Shown: piece after piece, positions 45,057 to 56,683 of the stretch
Position numbering within the stretch: the first letter of the stretch is position 1
Layout: each line of letters opens with the position of its first letter
Origin: Phymorhynchus buccinoides
Lineage: Eukaryota; Mollusca; Gastropoda; Neogastropoda; Raphitomidae
Length of the DNA stretch: 64,000 bases
Direction of reading: 5' to 3'
Assembly: GCA_017654935.2 (NCBI GenBank)
Contig: CM065699.1
Span: 11,197,966 to 11,261,965, forward strand
The notes under the pieces: model-generated
Told to the model about the DNA's origin: nothing
What the model saw: the letters and a program-made list of their open reading frames with translations, nothing else
Databases searched by the model: none
Translations under genes and position numbers: made by a program

Positions 45057-45513
45057 GCACCATAACAATCATTTCGGTTTTTTAACAACACTCCTCTCAC
45101 TTTCTCAAATAGAATGCAGAGTTTTCTATGTCTCAATGCCTAAAGCCCACATAGTCCAACTGAAATCTAGTGTAGTTAATGAAACAGCTCAACAACAACA
45201 AAAGACAGAATAATGCACTCACAAACCACAACTAAGTCAGAATTACCTCTGCATGGATATCTACTATGATAGGAATACTACATTTTAAAAAAGGCAATAT
45301 TAACGAATGAATAGGTTAATCACATTGATAGCATTGCTTATTAGCGATGAATTAACAACTTATTCTCCATTATGCTTTACAATGAACACAAAAAAACCTG
45401 TTGAAAAACATCTTTTAGACCAAGATGATTCTGGCAACAGAGTCTGTCAAAACATCCAATTTATCTCGCATAATCACTACAACGCCGTCAAGTCAAAATC
45501 TACAAAACTCGAT
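45057..45513 (-). other. 3' flank of the zinc-finger gene
   Basis: AT-rich and without coding signal. Part is probably the 3' UTR of the minus-strand gene ending at 45514; no polyadenylation signal was singled out. Confidence 0.4.
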
Positions 45514-48500
45514 TTAGAAAAGGCTAATTCCGCCAAGCTGTGATGCATTGAGGAAATAAAAAGGACCACTGCCTGCACTGGCCGACAACACTTGGCTTCC
45601 ACTAACACACAGCGGGTTCAACAAAGCAGGCTGACTGTCATTGGAGCCCAGTAACAACGCAGGCTGATTCTGCCCGGAATGCAGCGAGCTCAACAAAACG
45701 GGCTGGTTTTGCCTGGGCAACAAAGCAGGCTGGTTCTGCCTGGAATTCAGTGTACTCAACAAAGTTGGCTGATTGTCAACGCCGACCGATGGCTGGCAGA
45801 GACTAGTAGGAATAACAACCTCCTGCAAGAGAGGGGGCAAAGAGCTGCTTGTGCCAGGAAGAAGGTACTGACATGTACCTCCACTCTGTTCAACCATTAT
45901 CTGATCAGCGACCATATACGAGGTTTCTGGCGTGCACATCAAGACGAGATTGCTGCCAACCAAGGTCCTGGTTGCTGTTCCACTTTGGGCAATTGGGGTG
46001 GAACTGTGAGTAAGGGGAACTGTATCTTTGACTGAAGAGTCAACAGGATTGTCGGAGCTGGTTTGAATTTTCTTATCACATCTGCCATAGTTGTTGGGGC
46101 CAGTAGATTCGACAGACATTGAAGCATCCCTACATACCAATGCCAGTTTTCTGGGACAATCGACATGAGTTCTTGAAGACAGGTCTGTAAATGCTTGGCC
46201 AAGAGAAGTTTCAGTGGCGTCAGTAGTTGTTTCTTGTTCAAAATTCAACTGACGTCTGGCCGAGGTTTTGGTAGGACAGGGGACTGCGACACAGTTGGCT
46301 GATGTAGCACAGCATATGACGTCATCGTCTGACGAAGCATGCTGTGCAGGGGTTTCTGTGCCCTTCGTTGCATCAGTCACTCCTCCTTTCCATCCCTTTT
46401 TCATTAGAAATGGGCACCTCAGTGGATTGTCCGACAATTGCTTTGCAGTCCGCTCAACTGAGAGAATGTTTGTGTTGGAGCAGTTCACTGGTCTCTGCTG
46501 GACTGCGGAAGAGTTCTTTCCTGTCTGTTTATTCGTGGAACATGTCAACCCGACAGTGGAAAATCTCAGTTTTGTTTGTTTATCTGTGGAAGAGTCCATT
46601 CCAGTCTCTTTGCTGACGAAACTGGTTTGCAGTCTCTGTGCACCTGTGGAAGCCTGGAGTGTTGTCTGTTTGACTCTGGAGGCCTGCTCGTTTCTGTTTT
46701 TAAGTGTGCAACTGCAAGTTTTCCTACTTGTCCTTTTCCCTGTTGCACTGACTGCTGTATGAGGTAATGAAGCGTTCATTACGGACTCTTTTATCAGTGT
46801 GCTTGCAGCTGATTGTCTTTTTAACCTCAATCTTGCACTTTTCCTTACTGGTGTGTTAAAAAAAAGTCCCTTTCCTGCGGTTGTGCTTACAACACTTCCC
46901 TTTCCTGCGGTTGTGCTTACATTTCCCTTTCCTGCGATTGTGGTCATGACACTTCCTGTTCCTGCGGTTGTGATTACACTTCCTTTTCCTGCGGTTGTGC
47001 CTACACTTCCTTTTCCTGCGGTTGTGCTTACATTTCCCTTTCCTGCGGTTGTGCTTACATTTCCTTTTCCTGCGGTTGTGCTTACACTTCCTTTTCCTGC
47101 GGTTGTGCCTACACTTCCTTTTCCTGCGGTTGTGCTTACACTTCCCTTTCCTGCGGTTGTGCTTACACTTCCTTTTCCTGCGGTTGTGCTTACACTTCCC
47201 TTTCCTGCGGTTGTGCTTACACTTCCTTTTCCTGCGGTTGTGCTTACACTTCCTTTTTCTGCGGTTGTGCTTACACTTTCATTTCCTGCGGTTGTGCTTA
47301 CATTTCCTTTTCCTGCAGTTGTGCTTACATTTCCTTTTCCTGCGGTTGTGCTTACATTTCCTTTTCCTGCGGTTGTGCTTACACTTCCTTTTCCGGTTGT
47401 TTTCCTGCGGTTGTGCTTACACTTCCCTTTTCTGTGGTTGTTCCTTTTCCTGCGGTTGTGCTTACATTTCCTGTTCCTGCGGTTGTGCTTACACTTCCTT
47501 TTCCTGCGGTTGTGCTTACATTTCCTTTTCCTGCGGTTGTGCTTACATTTCCTTTTCCTGCGGTTGTGCTTACACTTCCCTTTCCTGCGGTTGTGCTTAC
47601 ACTTTCCCCTGTGGTTGTGCTTACACTTCCTTTTCCTGCGGTTGTGCTTACATTTCCTTTTCCTGCGGTTGTGCTTACATTTCCCTTTTCCTGCACTTCC
47701 TGTTTCTGCGGTTGTGCTTACATTTCCTTTTCCTGCAGTTGTGCTTACATTTCTGTGGTTGTGCTTTTCCTGTTCCTGCGGTTGTGCTTACACTTCCTGT
47801 TTCTGCGGTTGTGCTTACATTTCCTTTTCCTGCAGTTGTGCTTACATTTCCTTTTCCTGCGGTTGTGCTTACATTTCCTGTTCCTGCGGTTGTGCTTACA
47901 CTTCCTGTTTCTGCGGTTGTGCTTACATTTCCTTTCCCTGTGGTTGTGCTTACATTTCCTTTCCCTGTGGTTGTGCTTACAAGACCTCCTTTTCCTGCAG
48001 GTGTGCTCACAACACTTTCTGTGGAACCATCAGCTTTTTTCCATGCTTGAATTTTGGCCAATGCATCACAGAGTGTTTTCTGTATTTTGCTTCCAGCATT
48101 TGTTGCCAAAGCATTCAACCGATTCCCTTCTCTCCTGTCTAACGTTTGTAACCTCTCTTTCAGTTGGTCAGTTGGTGTGCCGCAGCGTGTGCTGAGTGAG
48201 TTAACGGTTTGCTGAGTGAAAGAACAAGGTCTTATTATGTCTGCCTTTTCCACACAGTGCGCTGGATTAAACGGAGACATGTCCGTTGCAGCTGACGCAA
48301 TCTGCTCTTGTGTGCTGTGTGCAGGCTTCTCTGTATTACAAGGAACAAGCTGTGTTGATTTCTGTATGGAAACAAATTCAGCAGCAGAAGCTACATTGAC
48401 AGATGCAGATCCTTGACACAGAGACTGGCGATCATCAGCCAGTTTCCTAGGTGTTGCCACACCGTCTGGTTTGAAGTCTGTTGGAGAGGCACCAACGACA

Positions 48501-50460
48501 GGCAACATCCCACTGCTACCTACACGAGAAATCTCCATGCAAGATGATGGGTTAAACCTTGGATACTGATCCACATTTTCTCTGGTTCTCTGGGAGTCAT
48601 GTTGACTGGTTTTCTGGCAGATCTCATGTACAAGGGTGAGATTTGTGAAATCCTTGGACATTTGTGACACATGTGTGAGATTTGTATCCTTGGGGATATC
48701 ATTAGCAGGCACTGGAGTGAGACTTGTACAATTCTTGGAGATCTCAGGCACTGGTGAAAGATTTGTACAATCCTTGGAGATCTCAGGAACTGGTGTGGAA
48801 TTTCTACAATCCTTGGAGATCTTAGGCACTGGTGTGAGATGTGTACAATTCTTGGAGATCTCAGGCATTGGCACAAGAGTTGTACAATCCTTGGAGATCT
48901 CAGACACTGGTGTGAGACTTCTACAATCCTTGGAGATTTCAGGCACTGATGCGAGACTTGTACAGTCCGTAGATATCTCAGGCACTCGTGAGAGACTTAT
49001 ACAATCCTTGGAGATCTCAGGCAATGGTGCACATTTTTTACAATCCTTGAAGATCTCAGGCACTGGTGAGAGATTTGTACAATCCTTGGAGATCTCAGGC
49101 ACTGGTGATTTGTACAATCCTTGGAGATCTCAGGCACTGGTGAGAGATTTGCACAATCCTTGAAGATCTCAGGCACTGGTGAGAGATTTGCACAATCCTT
49201 GAAGATCTCAGGCACTGGTGAGAGATTTGTACAATCCTTGGAGATCTCAGGCACTGGTGAGAGATTTGTACAATCCTTGGAGATCTCAGGCACTGGTGAG
49301 AGATTTGTACAATCCTTGGAGATCTCAGACACTGGTGAGAGATTTGTACAATCCTTGGAGATCTCAGACACTGGTGAGAGATTTGTACAATCCTTGGAGA
49401 TCTCAGACACTGGTGAGAGATTTGTACAATCCTTGGAGATCTCAGACACTGGTGAGAGATTTGTACAATCCTTGGAGATCTCAGACACTGGTGTGAGACT
49501 TGTACAATCCTTGGAGATTTCAGACACTGGCGCGAGATTTGTACAATCCTTGGAGATCTCAGACACAGGTGAGAGATTTGTACAATCCTTGGAGATCTCA
49601 GACACTGGTGAGAGATTTGTACAATTCTTGGAGATCTCACGAACTGGTGAGAGAGTTGTACAATCCTTGGAGATTTCAAACACTGGTGCTAGATTTGTAC
49701 AATCCTTGGAGATCTCATACAATGGTGCGAGATTTGTGAAATCCTTACAGACTAGTGTTTGACTGTAGCTGTCGGTGTGACTCCACATCACGTGCACAGC
49801 TGTTTCTGAGTGATGTCCACCTGAAGGCCCTTCTATGTCATGGCGAAAGCAATGATCGGCATCAGTAATGGCTGAATTACTATCAGTTTTGTCTGAACAA
49901 CCTGCAGACACTGTGTTTGAACAGTCCAACTGTGTGTCACAGTCGGATATCCTGGCACATGTTAACAGTCTGTCAGTGGCTGTAGCCGGAGAAGCAAAAC
50001 TCCTGGCACATGTAGACAGTCTGTCGGTGGCAGTAGCCGGAGAAGCGGAACTCCTGGCACAAGTAGACAGTGTGGCAGTGGCAGTAGACAGTGTGTCAAT
50101 GGCAGTAGACAGTGTGTCAGTGGCAGTAGACAGTGTGTCAGTGGCAGTAGCCGGAGAAGTGGAACTCCTGGCACATGTCAACAGTCTGTCCGTGGAGCCA
50201 GTGGCCAGAGAAGTGCTGGGCAGACCTGTGGAAGAGCTCTGCTCGGGACACTCGGTGCCCGAATCACTGCTGCCCTCTGAGGTCAGGTGGCTCAGGTCCT
50301 CAGCCAGGTTCACTGCTGTCAGGTCGCAGTCGTCGAAAAACTCAATGAGATCCCTGTAGGTGTTGCCGCTGTCGCTGTTGGCACCCGACACGGCACCGGT
50401 GTCAACGGGTAGAAAGGAGTCGGGACAGCTGTTTGGGATTGCCGTCTCTGCGTCATCACT
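45514..50460 (-). CDS. AT-hook/C2H2 zinc-finger protein, exon 5: giant repeat exon (frame broken)
   Basis: The acceptor is ttttttctttcag just upstream of 50460. The exon starts in phase 0 with SDDAETAIPNSCPDSFLPVD. An acidic segment (DLIEFFDDCDLTAVNLAEDL) and Ser/Thr-Ala repeats (STATDTLS) follow. Then come about 28 copies of a 13-residue unit (EISKDCTNLSPVS), a unique stretch with a helical piece (QLKERLQTLDRREGNRLNAL), about 40 copies of a 9-residue unit (VSTTAGKGN) and a unique Ser/Thr/Gln-rich tail ending QLGGISLF, TAA at 45514-45516. The frame is broken near 49109, 47690-47770 and 47395; if real, translation would stop at about 48997. I do not recognise the family. Function is unknown beyond the upstream DNA-binding motifs. 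Confidence 0.8.
46865..48010 (-). repeat. 27-bp coding minisatellite (9-residue units)
   Basis: About 40 units, plus-strand consensus tttccttttcctgcggttgtgcttaca, encode VSTTAGKGN on the minus strand. Variants (AETGS, AGTGN, TTGKGN) are mostly synonymous or conservative. Unit losses of non-multiple-of-3 length disrupt the frame near 47395 and 47690-47770. Confidence 0.95.
48640..49745 (-). repeat. 39-bp coding minisatellite (13-residue units)
   Basis: About 28 units encode EISKDCTNLSPVS variants, each with one Cys. Central units are nearly identical and edge units more diverged, the pattern of unequal exchange. A 4-base loss at about 49109 breaks the frame. Confidence 0.95.
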
Positions 50461-50483
50461 CTGAAAGAAAAAACAACAACTAC

Positions 50484-50690
50484 TACAGTGGAACCTCCCT
50501 TATAAGACCTCCCATTATAAGACTCCCTCCCACATAAGACCTACTTCTCTGAGACATTGCCCTTCTTTGGAAGTATTAAAATTACTGACCTTATAACTTT
50601 AAAGACCCCCACCCGTTATCATTCCCTCATTTTGGATTTCTTAAGATTTTTTTGAGGGGTCGTGATTATAAGGGTGGGGGGTTCCACTCC
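50484..50690. mobile_element. TACAGTGGAACC MITE in intron 4, diverged
   Basis: It starts TACAGTGGAACCTCCCTTA and shows 'cttctctgagacattgccct' inside, as in 51199-51377. The right end is degraded (gtggggggttccactccc). It lies 24 bases from the acceptor of exon 5. Confidence 0.75.
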
Positions 50691-51000
50691 CTTATACTAC
50701 ATTTTAAGATTTTTTCTTAAAATTCAACGACATACTAATCGCAGTCCGTCTAGGAGAGAATAAACTCTGATTTCAAACACGGGTAGATGGAGCTCGTTTA
50801 GCCTTGGCAGGCAGTCCATGCTAGGAGAAGGAAAACTGATTTCAAACCAAAATGGGCATGAGGGACTCATCAAAGCTGTGGCAGGTAACCATCCTAGGAG
50901 AGGAAAAGTGTGAATTCAAACCAGCCGAAGTCGGACATGCTGGGCCTAATTAGAAATAAAAAAACTGAAACAGACTGCAACGTCCCTGGAACATACAACA

Positions 51001-51188
51001 AACAAACAACTACACGACAAGTGTAAAGAGAAGCTATTTTATTCACAAGAGACAAAACAAAACTACTGGATATTTCGGCGAATGCGCCTTTATCAACATA
51101 GACAAACAAGAAAACAGCAAACAGCAAAAAGTAGGCAACAAAAGGAGCAAAAAACCAACAGGATCAAAATAAAAAAACAATACTTCCC
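51001..51188 (-). repeat. Retroposon 3' end, inverted relative to 55322-55520
   Basis: 'actactggatatttcggcga' and 'gcgcctttatcaacatagac' are complemented at about 55430-55470. The 'gataaaggcgcattcgccgaa' motif is typical of CR1/L2-like LINE or SINE tails. Confidence 0.65.
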
Positions 51189-51198
51189 CTAATTATAA

Positions 51199-51377
51199 TA
51201 CAGTGGAACCTCCCTTATAAGACCTTCAAAAATCATCCCAAATGAGGTCTTATAAGGGAGGGGTCTTATAAGGGAGGTAATGTTAATACTTACAAAGAAG
51301 GGTAATGCCTCAGAGAAGCAGGTCTTATGTGGGAGGGAGTCTTATAATGGGAGGTCTGAAAGGGAGGTTCCACTGTA
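51199..51377. mobile_element. TACAGTGGAACCTCCC MITE, full copy
   Basis: Inverted ends TACAGTGGAACCTCCCTTA and its complement, with TA at both boundaries. The interior has several 'gtcttataagggag' pieces, so the whole is strongly self-complementary. Confidence 0.85.
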
Positions 51378-51583
51378 GTTAGTTGCGCAACGGCAGCATG
51401 ACATATTTCGTTCATTATGACAGGAGAGCCTGGAGCCAGCAGTTCACAGGGAGCGAATCTATTTGAGGTCACCAAGGAACAACCACCTGAGGAGGTACTG
51501 CACTGCTGATGAGGCGTCACCTTTGTACATGTGTTTTTTCAATCAACTTCCATGATTTTATAGAAATGCGCAATTTTATGTAC

Positions 51584-51657
51584 CTGTTCAAAGTCGGAAG
51601 TGGTGGAGTGACACTTCTCGCACTTTGATGACGGGTCACAGGTCAAGCTTGACAGCA
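51584..51657 (-). CDS. AT-hook/C2H2 zinc-finger protein, exon 4
   Basis: A 74-base exon. The acceptor is gtgattacag and the donor gtacat. Its first two bases complete the codon opened at the end of exon 3. It encodes LLSSLTCDPSSKCEKCHSTTSDFEQ, with a C-x5-C-x2-C cluster likely to be part of a metal-binding knuckle begun in exon 3 (SCD). It ends in phase 0, matching exon 5. The exon is short but supported by phase on both sides. Confidence 0.7.
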
Positions 51658-51724
51658 CTGTAATCACAAATACAAAGCATGTACACACACAATCAAGGAA
51701 TAAAATATTCATTGAAACCAAAAA

Positions 51725-52180
51725 ATATTTGGAACACACACACACAGATGTCCACACACACACACAGATGTCCACACATACACACACAGACACAGGTGTC
51801 ACGCACACACACACATATATGTCCACACATATGATACACACAGACACAGGTGTCACGCACACACACAGATGTCCACACATACACACACACAGGTGTCACG
51901 CACACACACACACACACACACACATGTACACACATACACAGGTGTCACGCACATACACACACAGACAGATGTCCACACATACACACACAGACACAGGTGT
52001 CACGCACACACACAGATGTCCACACATACACACACACAGACACAGGTGTCACGCATACACACACACAGATGTGCACACATACACACAGGTATCCACACAC
52101 ACACACACATAGGTGTCCACACACACACACAGGTGTCCATACGCATCTGCACAGATGTGCACATGCACACACATCTAATG
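51725..52180. repeat. CA-rich minisatellite filling intron 3
   Basis: Repeated blocks of 'cacacacagatgtccacaca' and 'gacacaggtgtcacgcacac' occupy most of the 802-base intron between exons 3 and 4. All Cys/Val or His/Thr ORFs over it are repeat artefacts. Confidence 0.95.
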
Positions 52181-52459
52181 TTTGCCAGCATCTCTAAAGG
52201 CTTTGACAATCATATTGTACAATGTCCTGTAAAAGTTGTGTTTCCTTGGACAATAGCAATATGTCTTCACATACATCAATGGTTGCACACACACACTAAG
52301 TCTTATCGCAGTAGCAAAACTTCACTTGCATCTCAAAATGTGCACACACACACACAGGATGGCAGGATAAAAAAAAAGCCTTGTTAGCTTATTCTTTAAC
52401 CCTCAATAAAGATCATTTTGACTTGACTTGACTTGACACACGCACGCACACATACTTAC

Positions 52460-52643
52460 ATCTATCGCAGCTGCCATACTTCTGAATGTGTTTTCTGGTC
52501 TTTCTCACTACTCTGACGATAACGTGGTGAAGGTTGCTGTGGAAGTGTTGCTTGCGGTGGGTGTGGCGGTACGCCTTCCTGCAGACCACACAGTTCCCGT
52601 AGCTGCTGATGACACAGGCTTCTTTGTGAGCGCCAAATTGCCT
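52460..52643 (-). CDS. AT-hook/C2H2 zinc-finger protein, exon 3
   Basis: The acceptor is gtgctgttgcag and the donor gtaagt at 52459. The 184 bases begin RQFGAHKEAC, which completes a C2HC finger started in exon 2 (C-x2-C-x12-H-x3-C across the junction). A third finger-like motif follows (NCVVCRKAYRHTHRKQHFHS, then NLHH), then a basic stretch (VVRKTRKHIQKYGSCDR). It leaves phase 1. An intron inside a zinc finger with exact phase match is good evidence that exons 2 and 3 belong together. Confidence 0.8.
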
Positions 52644-53335
52644 CTGCAACAGCACACCCAAAAAACCACCATCATCCATTACTTTATTTTTGAGCAACAA
52701 ACAACTTTTGTCAGAAACAAACCACAATCTGGGGTTCAATCCAAGCTACTATTTTGCCATCAGTTGTATAAACCAAACACACGCATACACTATCATATCA
52801 CACACACACAATCGTATCACACCAAATACACTAAAAACAACCAGAAATCTAAAACATATCTTTAAAAACATTCACATGTTGCGACTCCTAGCTGCCTTTC
52901 AAGATGTGATCTATTAGATGACATCTCGTATATTAACTACTTCTACTTACCTTTTACTTCACATGAATAAATTACACCTGACTTTACTGTTCCTTTCCTT
53001 GATATTAGCACAATTGACTCAACTATTTCATTTTTTTGGGGGGTGGTCTATTCTAGTCAGAGACTTGTCTCTGTGAAATTTGGGTTGCTCACAGTCCCAC
53101 CTGGAGAGCGTGTTGCCGTGAGCGCAGCAGCATTACCCAAAAGCACTAACTGTTAGAGCTTCATGGCGATTCTACCAACTGCACTCACCAGAGAACAGGA
53201 GGGCACACAATAGGACATTTTCTGTTTTAATAGGATTATGTCCTGTTACCTGGGCCTCTGAACATCACTTCTGACAATTGGTCAGGCGCAGATATGGAAA
53301 CTGCTTGGCATCTGTCAGGGGCAGGGAGCAATGAG

Positions 53336-53581
53336 TTAACCCTTTCAACGCTAGCCATTCCTCAGCCAAAATTTACCATTAAGCTTACCCAGGTAGAGAA
53401 AATATTTCGTCTGCAATATTGGGGATTCCTCTGCGGCGTGCATAAAATAGGGCCTATCCTTACCTCCCAAAATTAAGAACATAAAGTCACTGGATACCAG
53501 ATCCTCTATTGATGCATTTTAGTGACATGGGTGTTAAATCATTGTGGTGCCAAGAGGCGACAGTGGCGATGAAAGGGTTAA
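53336..53581. mobile_element. TTAA MITE, CCCTTTCACCGCC family, copy 4 (inverted)
   Basis: The ends are ttaaccctttcaacgc and gcgatgaaagggttaa. The interior runs in the opposite orientation to copies 1-3. It lies in intron 2. Confidence 0.85.
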
Positions 53582-54100
53582 AGGTACCTTGTTTTCCCAT
53601 CCTATTATTTTCATTTAGCCTGTAGTAGGGGCCAACAGGAAAGTGAGAGCTGTACAAAAAAATTATTTTCTACAGCCATCAAACATCATGGTACAGCTGA
53701 TGAAAGACTGACTCTCAAACAAGGGGGATTTTGCACTGACTGATTTAGTAGTGCTGCAGCCAAGGGGACTGGCTGGCCTTTTGGGGATCTCTCCCAACCC
53801 CAGCAGTCCTCAAATCCATTTGGCCAAGGGAGTGGGGATGTACCCTGGCCAAAGCATCTCCACAATAAACAAATTCTAGCCCAGCCATCCAGAATAGCAG
53901 CAGGCCCCTCTGCTATCTGGCAGTCTTAGTAGGAAACAACAGACTGGCATAGAAAACTTTCAAACAAAACTGTTATAATATACAGTAGATGCACGATCCC
54001 CGCACGATCCCAGACTGGAACCATCTTCCAGAAAGTGTGGCAACTGCTCCGACATTGACATCCTTTGAACCGAGACTGCTGCTCTACCTCAACATGACTG
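53582..54100. other. Intron 2, old repeat fragments
   Basis: About 53855-53960 resembles 3990-4110 ('aacaaattctagcccagcca', 'actggcatag'). Nothing coding. Confidence 0.5.
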
Positions 54101-54310
54101 ATGCCTCAGCCCCTGGAGGGGAGCCTGCAGCTGCAATGCTCTCACCAATCAAGACTGAATACTAGGGAGTTAGGAGCCATAGGTCAAAGTAGTGGTAAAT
54201 GAAGGGCAGGGGCTGTGCCGGTCAGGGCTTGTCCTCGGTGACCGCTACGGTAGCCGGATTGGCCTTGCCTGGATACTGCGAAACAAAGGCCTATGGTTCA
54301 CACTCCCCCC
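54101..54310 (+). repeat. Inverted repeat flanking exon 2, left arm
   Basis: It is the reverse complement of 55619-55830 with few differences (tcagcccctggaggggagcc; gaccgctacggtagccggat). The C tracts at 54306 and 54355 follow it. Confidence 0.9.
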
Positions 54311-54630
54311 CCCCCCCCACTTCTACCCACCTCTCCATCCCCATCTTCTCTCTACCCCCCCCCCCCTTCAAGAGCTCTACACAAGAAATGCTTCACCATC
54401 AAGTTGTGAACTCCTCATCTACAAGACTGAAGAAATCTCTGCAGCAAATATTATATATCTCCAAAGGCTTTTTCCTTCTTCTTCTTTCCTTTATTTTTTG
54501 TCCTTTCCTTCTTTCCTTATCTACTTCTTTCCTTTTCCTTGGTCACACCCAAAGTGCGTACATATACTTCTATAAATAGAAGCTGGTCACCACCAAAAAA
54601 GAAGACAGATGTTTCAGTGAAATGACTCAC

Positions 54631-54842
54631 CGTGTCAGAGAAGCAGGAGTGGCAATGTGGACACTTGTAGGGGTGCTTGGTTCTCTTGTGCTCATCCCTT
54701 TCTGTCTTGTCCAGAGAGCAAAAAACGCAGAATCGGCACTGGTACAGCCGAATGCTGTTTCTCTTCCTCTTTTTCTTCTTGCCTGTATCTGCAGGCTGCA
54801 ATGTGACACCAAATTCTTTCAGTGGGGCTGCCTCTTTGTTTT
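54631..54842 (-). CDS. AT-hook/C2H2 zinc-finger protein, exon 2
   Basis: The acceptor is ctattttgcag and the donor gtgagt at 54630. The first two bases complete the Glu codon split after exon 1. It encodes a linker (NKEAAPLKEFGVTLQPADTG), a basic run KKKKRKRN that may be a nuclear localisation signal, a classical C2H2 finger (YQCRFCVFCSLDKTERDEHK then RTKH; C-x2-C-x12-H-x4-H) and the first half of the next finger (YKCPHCHSCFSDT). It ends in phase 0, matching exon 3. Long inverted repeats sit on both sides of this exon. Confidence 0.85.
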
Positions 54843-54961
54843 CTGCAAAATAGACGAAAAAAGCCAACCCTACTATCTCCTTCTTCTAATAAGTTTATCA
54901 TTCTGGCACCATTCTGGTTGTGTACATATCAGCGAACCATCGAGGATGGAAAAGTGAAAGA

Positions 54962-55215
54962 ACAAACTGTCCTGAAACAAGAAAAGCAACAGAACAAAAT
55001 GTCCTGAAACAAGAAAAGCAACAGAACAAACTGTCCTGAAACAAGAAAAGCAACAGAACAAAATGTCCTGGCTTTTGCAGAAATCAAAAAGGACAAAATC
55101 TGCTAGTGTTAAATTCAAATAAAACATTGTCCTGACAGGGTGGAACAGGACATTTTCAGCTTAAATTCAAATAAAACATTGTCCTGACAGGGTGGAACAG
55201 GACATTTTCAGCTTT
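54962..55215. repeat. Short tandem repeats in intron 1
   Basis: A roughly 35-base unit ('tgtcctgaaacaagaaaagc') is present about three times at 54962-55075. A 52-base unit ('aaataaaacattgtcctgac') is present twice at about 55107-55215. Confidence 0.8.
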
Positions 55216-55321
55216 AATACAACTATGTCCTATTCTACCTGGGCCTAGGGACATCACTGGTTGTTAATGTCAATATAATATATATAGCTATAGTAGATTT
55301 TTTGTTGTTGTACCCATTGGA

Positions 55322-55520
55322 CTGTAGAGGGGAAGTATTGTTTTTTTATTTTGATCTTGGTTTTGTTTTGCTACTTTTGTTGCCTGCTTTTTGCTACTTT
55401 TGCTGTTTGCTGTTTTCTTGTTTGTCTATGTTGATAAAGGCGCATTCGCCAAATATCCAGTAGTTTAGTTTTGTCTCATGAATAAAATAACGTCACTTTA
55501 CACTTGCCATGTAGTTGTTT
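55322..55520 (+). repeat. Retroposon 3' end in intron 1
   Basis: It is inverse to 51001-51188 and contains 'gataaaggcgcattcgccaa'. The pair brackets exons 2-4 of the zinc-finger gene. Confidence 0.65.
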
Positions 55521-55618
55521 GTTATAGTAGAAATAATTGACCTTTTTTTTTAATACAGTAGAAACTACCAATTCTGACCTTTTCTATTACAAATCACTTC
55601 AAGATGTGATAAATTGCT

Positions 55619-55830
55619 GGGGGGAGTGTGAATCATAGGCCTTTGTTTCGCAGTATCCAGGCAAGGCCAATCCGGCTACCGTAGCGGTCACTGAGGACAA
55701 GCCCTGACCGGCACAGCCCCTGCCCTTCATTTACCACTACTTTGACCTATGGCTCCTAACTCCCTAGTATTCAGTCTTGGTTGGTGAGAGCATTGCAGCT
55801 GCAGGCTCCCCTCCAGGGGCTGAGGCTTCA
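55619..55830 (-). repeat. Inverted repeat flanking exon 2, right arm
   Basis: Reverse complement of 54101-54310; the distance between arms is about 1.3 kb with exon 2 in between. Confidence 0.9.
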
Positions 55831-56683
55831 ATAGGGTACAAAATCCTGTATCATCTTCAACAAATCACTGTTGTGAACATTATATGTATGAAACTAGACT
55901 AGTAGAGCATGGAAACGTCAGACCACCAGCTGTGCAGCAGCATTTTTGGCTCCATAGTTGGACTTTTGACCAATAATCTTCATTCAAACTTGGCCTAGAT
56001 ATCGTAACTACCTCTCTACATGCAAAATTTGAGCCTCCTGGGTACCTCTGTTCAAACGCTTGTTAACATACATACATACACACATGCATAGTCAAGAACA
56101 AACAGACACACAGCCCTAAAAACATTAACCAGATTTTACTTTGAGGCTGCTTCAACATGAACAAAGAAACAAATCTCAAAAACGGATAACTCAAAAACAC
56201 TGGATAATTCACAATCATTTTTGGGTCCCAGTATAATAATCTGTATGTTGAAGTCTTTTTAACTCAAAATATTGGCTATCTCAAAATAAAATTTCAGTCC
56301 CTTCAATTTTGACTTTAGCTGTTTTTACTGTACATTGATTTAAGCAGAAAGGGGGGCATTCACTAGTGCTTCAATTACATCATCTCTGAAATAACAAATT
56401 TCCCACAATTAAAAACAATTTAATTGAACTCCGCACTTTGTATAAACAAATCCACTTAAGAGTTGTTTTATATTTAAGAAACACACAGAAAACATTGTTA
56501 TTATTTTTTTCTTTAAAATTAAGCAAAAATACAAAATTTTAAGATGTTTTCTTCTTCTTTTTTTAAAGCATAGTCTTTAATGATAAAAAAAAAATTGGAT
56601 ACTGATAAGGTATGAAGTTAGAAAAGGAATGGAAATAAAAAACCTAAAAAAACAACTGAAAAGTTTAAAGTTCAAACACTTAC
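55831..56683. other. Intron 1 remainder
   Basis: About 56180-56340 is a second copy of the repeat nested in the MITE at 7065-7235 ('ggataactcaaaaacactgg', 'ttggctatctcaaaataaaa'). The remainder is AT-rich, with no exon seen. Confidence 0.55.

Noticed and set aside
46799..48195. Long plus-strand Leu/Phe/Cys/Val-rich ORFs
   Set aside because: They are antisense shadows of the 27-bp coding minisatellite; the minus-strand exon has splice-phase support.
48636..49762. Plus-strand ORFs of SLEISGTGERFVQ units
   Set aside because: Antisense shadows of the 39-bp minisatellite.
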